Positions 59,237-64,000 of a DNA stretch of 64,000 nucleotides are shown in pieces. A model generated the notes under the pieces. That model was not told where the DNA came from. It saw only the letters and a list, made by a program, of their open reading frames with translations, and ran no database searches. Source of the stretch: Pseudonocardia sp. MH-G8 (GTDB lineage Bacteria; Actinomycetota; Actinomycetes; Mycobacteriales; Pseudonocardiaceae); assembly GCF_002262885.1 (NCBI RefSeq), contig NZ_NKYF01000035.1, positions 32,103-96,102 on the forward strand, read 5' to 3'. Each line of letters starts with the position of its first letter. The stretch's first letter is position 1. The position numbers and the translations under genes are program-made.

Positions 59237-60231
59237 CCACCACGAGTAGCCGAGCCGGCCTGGACGCCGATGCCGGCGGTGCCCTGGCCGAGGTCACCGA
59301 GTTGTGCGGCCGGATCGCGGCCAACGTGCAGCGCGTCATCGTCGGCAAACCGGAGGTGGTCCGCGTCGCGCTGGTCACCCTCCTCGCCGAGGGGCACCTG
59401 CTCGTCGAGGACGTGCCGGGCGTCGGCAAGACGTCGCTCGCGAAGGCGCTCGCGCGGTCCATCGACTGCTCGGTGAGCCGCGTGCAGTTCACCCCCGACC
59501 TGCTTCCCGCCGACATCACAGGCCTGTCGATCTACAACCGGCAGACCTCGGAGTTCGAGTTCCGCCCCGGCCCCGTGTTCGCCAACGTGGTGATCGCCGA
59601 CGAGATCAACCGGGCCTCGCCGAAGACCCAGTCGGCGCTGCTGGAGTGCATGGCCGAGCACCAGGTCACCGTCGACGGTGCCACCTACGCGCTCGCGAGC
59701 CCGTTCATGGTCGTGGCCACCCAGAACCCCGTGGAGATGGACGGCACCTACCCGCTGCCGGAGGCCCAGCGCGACCGCTTCACCGCGCGCGTCAGCGTGG
59801 GCTACCCGGACCTCGCGGCAGAGCTCGCCATGGTCGACGAGCACAGCGCGTCCGACCCGCTCGAGATACTGCGCCCGGTCGCCGACGCCCGCCACGTCCG
59901 CGCGGTGGTGGACACGGTGCGGCGCGTGCACGTCGGAGCCGAGGTGCGCCAGTACTGCGTCGAGCTCGTCGGCACCACCCGGCGCATCCCCGATCTGCGC
60001 CTCGGCGCATCCCCGCGAGCCACCCTGCAGCTCGTGCGCGCGGCACGGGCCCAGGCCGCGCTCTCCGGGCGCACCTACGTGGTGCCCGACGACGTGCAGG
60101 CCGTCGCCGTGCCGGTGCTGGCCCACCGGCTCCTGCTGAGCGCCGACGCGATCGCCTCCCGGCGGTCGGCCGTCGACATCGTGCGCAGCCTGCTCGGTCG
60201 GCACCCGGTGCCAGCACCTCCGCGGGGCTGA
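59233..60231 (+). CDS. MoxR-family AAA+ ATPase
   Basis: A 332-aa MoxR ATPase. Walker A is LLVEDVPGVGKTSLAKALAR, Walker B is VVIADEINRASPKTQSALLE, and sensor 1 lies in MVVATQNPVEMDGTYPLPEA. The C-terminal lid includes PRATLQLVRAARAQAAL. Such ATPases are thought to act as chaperones or activators for proteins such as the DUF58 partner encoded next. The GTG overlaps the short ORF's stop. Cluster MoxR-DUF58-transglutaminase is a recurring gene set. Confidence 0.93.
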   Translation: MTTTSSRAGLDADAGGALAEVTELCGRIAANVQRVIVGKPEVVRVALVTLLAEGHLLVEDVPGVGKTSLAKALARSIDCSVSRVQFTPDLLPADITGLSIYNRQTSEFEFRPGPVFANVVIADEINRASPKTQSALLECMAEHQVTVDGATYALASPFMVVATQNPVEMDGTYPLPEAQRDRFTARVSVGYPDLAAELAMVDEHSASDPLEILRPVADARHVRAVVDTVRRVHVGAEVRQYCVELVGTTRRIPDLRLGASPRATLQLVRAARAQAALSGRTYVVPDDVQAVAVPVLAHRLLLSADAIASRRSAVDIVRSLLGRHPVPAPPRG

Positions 60232-60236
60232 GGCCC

Positions 60237-61502
60237 GTGCCCGTCCTCAGCGGCCGGCTCTCGGGACTCACGACCCGTGGACGCTGCCTCCTCGCGGCCG
60301 GCGCGGCCACGGCCGTGTGCGCGGTGGTGCTCGACGAACGTGACCTGCTGCGCGTCGGCGTCTTCGTCGCGTTGCTGCCGCTGCTGGCGCTGCTGCTGGC
60401 CGCGCGCACGCGGCGCATCGTCCGTGTCGAGCGCGAGCTCGATCCGGCCCGGGTGCCGGTCGACGTGGAGGTGTCGGTGGTCCTGCAGCTGCAGGGCGGG
60501 GCGTTGCTCGGGGCGCTGAGCCTCGTCGACGCCGCGCCGGACGCCGCAGGTCCGCAGGCCGATGCTCCCCCGCGCTTCACGGTGCACCGGCTCTCCAGCC
60601 GCGGGACGGCCACCCTGACCTATCCGCTGCGGCCCGTGCTGCGCGGCGTGCACCGCGTGGGCCCGGCCATCGGCACGGCGGGAGACCCCCTCGGCCTCGC
60701 CGAGTTCGAGAGGGAGCTCGCCGGAGCCGACCGGCTGCTCGTCCTGCCGCGGGTCGTGCCGCTGCGCGGGCTCCCGCCCGCCGTCGGCACCGGTGAGGGC
60801 ACGCCCGGCGCTGCGCTCGCCCACCAGGGCCAGGGCGCGTCGGACGTCCTGATCCGCCCCTACCGGCAGGGCGACGAGATGCGCCGCGTGCACTGGCGCA
60901 GCTCGGCCCGGCACGACGAGCTGATGGTGCGGCTCGAGGAACGGCCGTGGCGTGGCGGGATGACCCTGCTGCTCGACCGCCGCGACGCCGCCCACCGTGG
61001 CCGCGGTGCCGACTCGAGCCTCGAGTTCGCGGTGAGCCTCGCGGCGAGCATCGGCGTCCACCTGCTCGAGCGCGGCGAGCCGTGCACCCTGGTCACCGAG
61101 GACGGCACCGCCCTCGTCCCGGCCGGCATCTCCGGCGGGCGCGAACCGATGCTCGACGCGCTCGCCGCGCTGCGCCCCTCGGCGCGCACCGACCTGGCCG
61201 GCCCGGACCTCACCACCGGCACCGACGTCCTGGCTGTGCTGGGAGCGCTCGGTCCCGGGCAGGTGGAGGCCCTGCTGGCACGCAGCAGCGGCATCGGGCA
61301 CGCCGTGCTGCTCGACACCACGACCTGGGATCCCGCCTCCGCCTCCGCCCGCGGGCGCGGTTCGGCAGCGGGGCATGCGGCTGCGCTGCGGCGCGCCGGC
61401 TGGCAGGTGGCGGTGGCCACGGCCGGCGCGAGCCCTGCCCGGGTCTGGGACGACCTGGTGCTCGGCGCCGCGCCGGACGCCGTCCAGGGAGGCCGGTCGT
61501 GA
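60237..61502 (+). CDS. DUF58-domain protein
   Basis: A 421-aa protein. Two hydrophobic segments near the N-terminus (GRCLLAAGAATAVCAVVL; LRVGVFVALLPLLALLL). A beta-sandwich-like middle follows. The DUF58 signature VLIRPYRQGDEMRRVHWRSS with ARHDELMVRLEERP starts near 200, ahead of a von Willebrand-like fold. The partner is the MoxR ATPase upstream (5 bp between stop and GTG). Its role is unknown. Its stop overlaps the next gene's GTG by 4 bp. Confidence 0.9.
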   Translation: MPVLSGRLSGLTTRGRCLLAAGAATAVCAVVLDERDLLRVGVFVALLPLLALLLAARTRRIVRVERELDPARVPVDVEVSVVLQLQGGALLGALSLVDAAPDAAGPQADAPPRFTVHRLSSRGTATLTYPLRPVLRGVHRVGPAIGTAGDPLGLAEFERELAGADRLLVLPRVVPLRGLPPAVGTGEGTPGAALAHQGQGASDVLIRPYRQGDEMRRVHWRSSARHDELMVRLEERPWRGGMTLLLDRRDAAHRGRGADSSLEFAVSLAASIGVHLLERGEPCTLVTEDGTALVPAGISGGREPMLDALAALRPSARTDLAGPDLTTGTDVLAVLGALGPGQVEALLARSSGIGHAVLLDTTTWDPASASARGRGSAAGHAAALRRAGWQVAVATAGASPARVWDDLVLGAAPDAVQGGRS

Positions 61503-63859
61503 CCCGTTCCGCCACCCCGCCACGTTCCCGGCGGGAGTCGCCCCGCAGGTCGGCGGCCGAGGTGCCCGAGCCCCGCACACCACCCGCTCCCGCCCCGCAG
61601 CCGCCGGAACCGGCGCGCGCCCCCGTTCCCTGGGTGGCGTCCCTCGCATCCGGTGCCGCGGTCCTGCTCGCGGGCGCCCCCGTCGCCTCCGTCGTGCAGG
61701 GCGAGGCCTGGATCATCCATGCGGTGGCCGCCGTCGCCGCGGTGGTGGCGGCGGGCCTGCTGGCGCACCGCGCCGGGCCGGTCGTCGCCGCACTCGCCCA
61801 GGCCGTGTCCGTCCTGCTGGTCCTCACCGTCTCCTTCGGGGAGGGCACGCTGCTGGGCTTCCTCCCCGGCCCCGCCACGTTCGGCCGGTTCGGCGAGCTC
61901 TTCGCCGGGGCCGGCCTGCAGATCGACACCAGCACGGCACCCGTCGCCGCCACACCGGAGATCCACTTCCTCATCACGGTCGCGTTCGGGCTGCTCGCCC
62001 TGGGCGTGCACCTCGCGGCGGTGGTCTCGGCCGCACCGGCGGCCGCCGGCGTGCCGCTGCTCGCCGTGTTCGCCGTGCCGGCCGCACTGGCCGACCTGCT
62101 GCTCCCGTGGTGGACGGTCGTCGGCGCCGCCGCGGGGTTCGGGTTGCTGCTGGTGGCCGCAGGCGGACTGCGCGGCAGACTGGCCGGGGGCACCGCGCTC
62201 GTGGCCGGGGCCGTCGTGCTGGCGCTCGGCGTCGGCGTGGCCACCCCCTTCATCGGTACGGCCGGGCGCTTCGCCGGCGGCGGCAGCTCCGGGCCCGCGG
62301 CCGGTTCGATCGGGCTCACCCCGTTCACCGCGCTGCGCGGTCAGCTCGACCAGGCCACCCCCGTCGACCTCTTCGAGGTCAGCGGCCTCACCCGGCCCGC
62401 CTACCTGCGCGCGCTCACGTTGCAGCAGTACGTCCCCGACTCCGGCTGGCAGGCCACCCGGCCCGCTCCCGGGATCCCACTACCCGGGCCGGTGCAGCAG
62501 CAGCCGACCGTGCCGGGCGACTTCATCGACGTCGAGATCACGAACCTCGCGTTCCGCGACTACTGGCTCCCGCTCTACGGCGAGGTCATCGACGTCACGG
62601 GCCTGCCCGGCGACCAGTGGCTCTACGACACCGGCAGCGGCACCGGCTACAGCGGCAACCCGCGCGAGGAGGACGGCTGGCACCAGCGCGCGGTGCTCCC
62701 GGCGCCCACGATGCAACAGCTGCGCGCCAGCCAGGGCATCGAGGGCATCGGCCTGGAGTACCTCGACACCACCGGTGTCGACCCCCGCGTCGGGGAGATC
62801 GCCGCGGAGGTCGTGGGCGACGCCGGCCCGGGCTTCGACCGCGCCTTCGCCATCCAGAACTGGTTCGCCGGGCCCGGCACCCAGTTCACCTACAACCTGC
62901 AGACCGCGCCCGGCGGTGGTGACGACGCCCTCGTCGAGTTCCTGACGGTCGGGCGCACCGGCTACTGCGAGCAGTTCGCCTCGGCGATGGCCGTGATGCT
63001 GCGGACCGTCGGCGTGCCGGCCCGCGTGGCCGTCGGCTTCACCGGCGGCCGCGACGAGGGCGACCACCGCACGATCACCACGGCCGACGCGCACGCGTGG
63101 GTCGAGGCGTACTTCCCGCGCATCGGTTGGATGGCGTTCGACCCCACGCCGCTCAGCGACGGCCGCGCGATCGACCCGCCCTACGTCCAGGAGGCGCAGG
63201 CCGAGCTGGGCGGCGCCGAGGATGCCCTCGCCGAGGAAGCGCCCGCCCCGGAGGAGCTGCCGGGCGAGGCGCCCGGGTCCTCCCCCGACTCGCCGCAGCC
63301 GCAGTCGCCGCCCTCCCAGGCCGCGCCGCAGACGCCGGCGCCGGGCTTCGACGTCGCGCTCGTGCCGATCGGGGCAACGCTGGCGGCGGTGCTCGCCGTG
63401 GTGCTCGCCGCGTTCGTCCCCGCGATGCTGCGGTCCCGGGACCGGCGACGCCGGCTCTCGGCGGTGGCCGCCGGCGGGCCGGAGGCCGCCGCAGCCGGCT
63501 GGGACGAGTTGCTGGCCGAATCGACCGACCGCGGCGCGGAGAGCCCGCCGAGCGACACGGTGCGGTCCGCCGCCCGCCGGCTGGTCCGCGAGCACCACCT
63601 GGAGGCGGACGCGCAGCAGGCGCTGCGCACGGTCGTCGGTGCCGTCGAGGCGAGCTGGTACGGCGGGGCGCACCCGGATCCCGGCCGCCTCGACGATTCG
63701 GTGCGCACCGTGGCAGCGGGGATCGCGGCAGGCAGCGCACTGTCGCTGCGGGGCCGGCTGCTGCCCCGCTCGGTCGTGCAGCGGCTGCGAGCCCGTGCGC
63801 AGGGACGCGGCGGCAGCAGCCAGGATCGCGAACGCGCCGAGGTGGTCTCCCAGCGGTGA
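61499..63859 (+). CDS. TgpA-type membrane transglutaminase-like protein
   Basis: A 786-aa protein. About 40-260 has several membrane segments (DUF3488-like; LVAGAVVLALGVGVATPFIG is one). The periplasmic transglutaminase-like domain (about 440-560) has the Cys in VGRTGYCEQFASAMAVML, His in TTADAHAWVEAYFPRIGWM and Asp in AFDPTPLSDG. A Pro/Ala-rich linker, another membrane segment (GATLAAVLAVVLAAFVPAML) and a basic C-terminal helical domain follow. The triad is complete, so an active enzyme is likely. The substrate is unknown. GTG overlaps the DUF58 stop by 4 bp. Confidence 0.9.
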   Translation: MTRSATPPRSRRESPRRSAAEVPEPRTPPAPAPQPPEPARAPVPWVASLASGAAVLLAGAPVASVVQGEAWIIHAVAAVAAVVAAGLLAHRAGPVVAALAQAVSVLLVLTVSFGEGTLLGFLPGPATFGRFGELFAGAGLQIDTSTAPVAATPEIHFLITVAFGLLALGVHLAAVVSAAPAAAGVPLLAVFAVPAALADLLLPWWTVVGAAAGFGLLLVAAGGLRGRLAGGTALVAGAVVLALGVGVATPFIGTAGRFAGGGSSGPAAGSIGLTPFTALRGQLDQATPVDLFEVSGLTRPAYLRALTLQQYVPDSGWQATRPAPGIPLPGPVQQQPTVPGDFIDVEITNLAFRDYWLPLYGEVIDVTGLPGDQWLYDTGSGTGYSGNPREEDGWHQRAVLPAPTMQQLRASQGIEGIGLEYLDTTGVDPRVGEIAAEVVGDAGPGFDRAFAIQNWFAGPGTQFTYNLQTAPGGGDDALVEFLTVGRTGYCEQFASAMAVMLRTVGVPARVAVGFTGGRDEGDHRTITTADAHAWVEAYFPRIGWMAFDPTPLSDGRAIDPPYVQEAQAELGGAEDALAEEAPAPEELPGEAPGSSPDSPQPQSPPSQAAPQTPAPGFDVALVPIGATLAAVLAVVLAAFVPAMLRSRDRRRRLSAVAAGGPEAAAAGWDELLAESTDRGAESPPSDTVRSAARRLVREHHLEADAQQALRTVVGAVEASWYGGAHPDPGRLDDSVRTVAAGIAAGSALSLRGRLLPRSVVQRLRARAQGRGGSSQDRERAEVVSQR

Positions 63860-63897
63860 TCCGCCCGCGCGGATGACGGGAGATCACCCGCGCCCCC

Positions 63898-64000
63898 AGT
63901 CACGCGAGTCGGGGCCCCAGTCACGCGAGTCGGGGCCCCAGTCACGCGAGTCGGGGCCCCAGTCACGCGAGTCGGGGCCCCAGTCACGCGAGTCGGGGCC
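63898..64000. repeat. 21-bp tandem repeat array, block D (runs off window)
   Basis: The unit CACGCGAGTCGGGGCCCCAGT (21 bp, written here as CACGCGAGTCG plus GGGCCCCAGT) is repeated from 63,901, 63,922, 63,943 and 63,964, with a fifth copy from 63,985 cut by the window end. Copies look identical. Each holds the GCGAGTCGGGG core of blocks A-C but in direct orientation only. No spacers of varying sequence exist, so this is not CRISPR. The gene-free stretch starts at 63,860. Confidence 0.9.

Noticed and set aside
63901..64000. Possible CRISPR array
   Set aside because: The units abut directly as 21-bp tandem copies; there are no unique spacers and no cas genes in the window.

Overview
The window is about 73% G+C and reads as chromosome of a high-GC actinobacterium of the Pseudonocardiaceae type, probably Pseudonocardia or a close relative. 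The evidence is the actinobacterial division and cell-wall (dcw) cluster with no ftsA, followed by pgeF, yggS, sepF, yggT and wag31. Other markers are a DnaE1 of mycobacterial length (1184 aa), an ileS T-box with a very short Stem I, many GTG starts, 4-bp GTGA/ATGA overlaps and apparently leaderless promoters. The species assignment is inference from gene content and style; no database was searched.

Positions 1-13,500 hold metabolic genes. A partial SDR enzyme is followed by the overlapping nadA-nadB-nadC operon on the minus strand, facing a divergent NrtR-type Nudix regulator with a palindrome placed as an operator. Then come a LON-domain protein, a VapBC pair and a lone PemK/MazF-like toxin. 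The bioF-bioD-bioB operon ends in a small BsaP-like Cys protein, and a SulP-STAS-carbonic anhydrase fusion and a PaaX-like regulator follow. Positions 13,500-23,100 hold dnaE1, an alpha/beta hydrolase, two GT-B glycosyltransferases and three membrane protein genes.

Positions 23,100-24,396 are non-coding and rich in nested inverted repeats. Positions 24,397-33,152 carry an antiporter-lspA-rluD operon, two methyltransferases, a NarL-type two-component system coupled to a DUF4097 protein, a DIP1984-type protein, a tRNA 3'-end fragment and a DUF167 gene.

Positions 33,158-58,761 are almost entirely minus strand. In transcription order the block begins mraZ, rsmH, a 44-codon ORF, ftsL-like, ftsI, murE, murF, mraY, murD, ftsW, murG, murC, ftsQ, ftsZ. 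It continues pgeF, yggS, sepF, yggT, wag31, a low-complexity membrane protein and ileS. Together these genes make lipid II precursors, build the septal synthase (FtsW/FtsI) and Z-ring (FtsZ/SepF), and direct polar growth (Wag31). Visible control points are four MraZ boxes over a promoter, a structured leader before rsmH, a hairpin in the murD-mraY gap, a promoter before ftsZ and the ileS T-box. Divergent from mraZ, at 59,156-63,859, is a short coupled ORF followed by MoxR, DUF58 and TgpA-like transglutaminase genes.

An intergenic repeat family built on GCGAGTCGGGG units, in three cases bounded by GCGACAC and GTGTCGC, occurs four times (10.0, 23.2, 43.5 and 63.9 kb). The last copy is a 21-bp tandem array running off the window end. 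The best candidates for something undescribed are this family, the 23.4-24.2 kb palindromic island, the coupled small ORFs in the dcw and MoxR operons, and the tRNA remnant.
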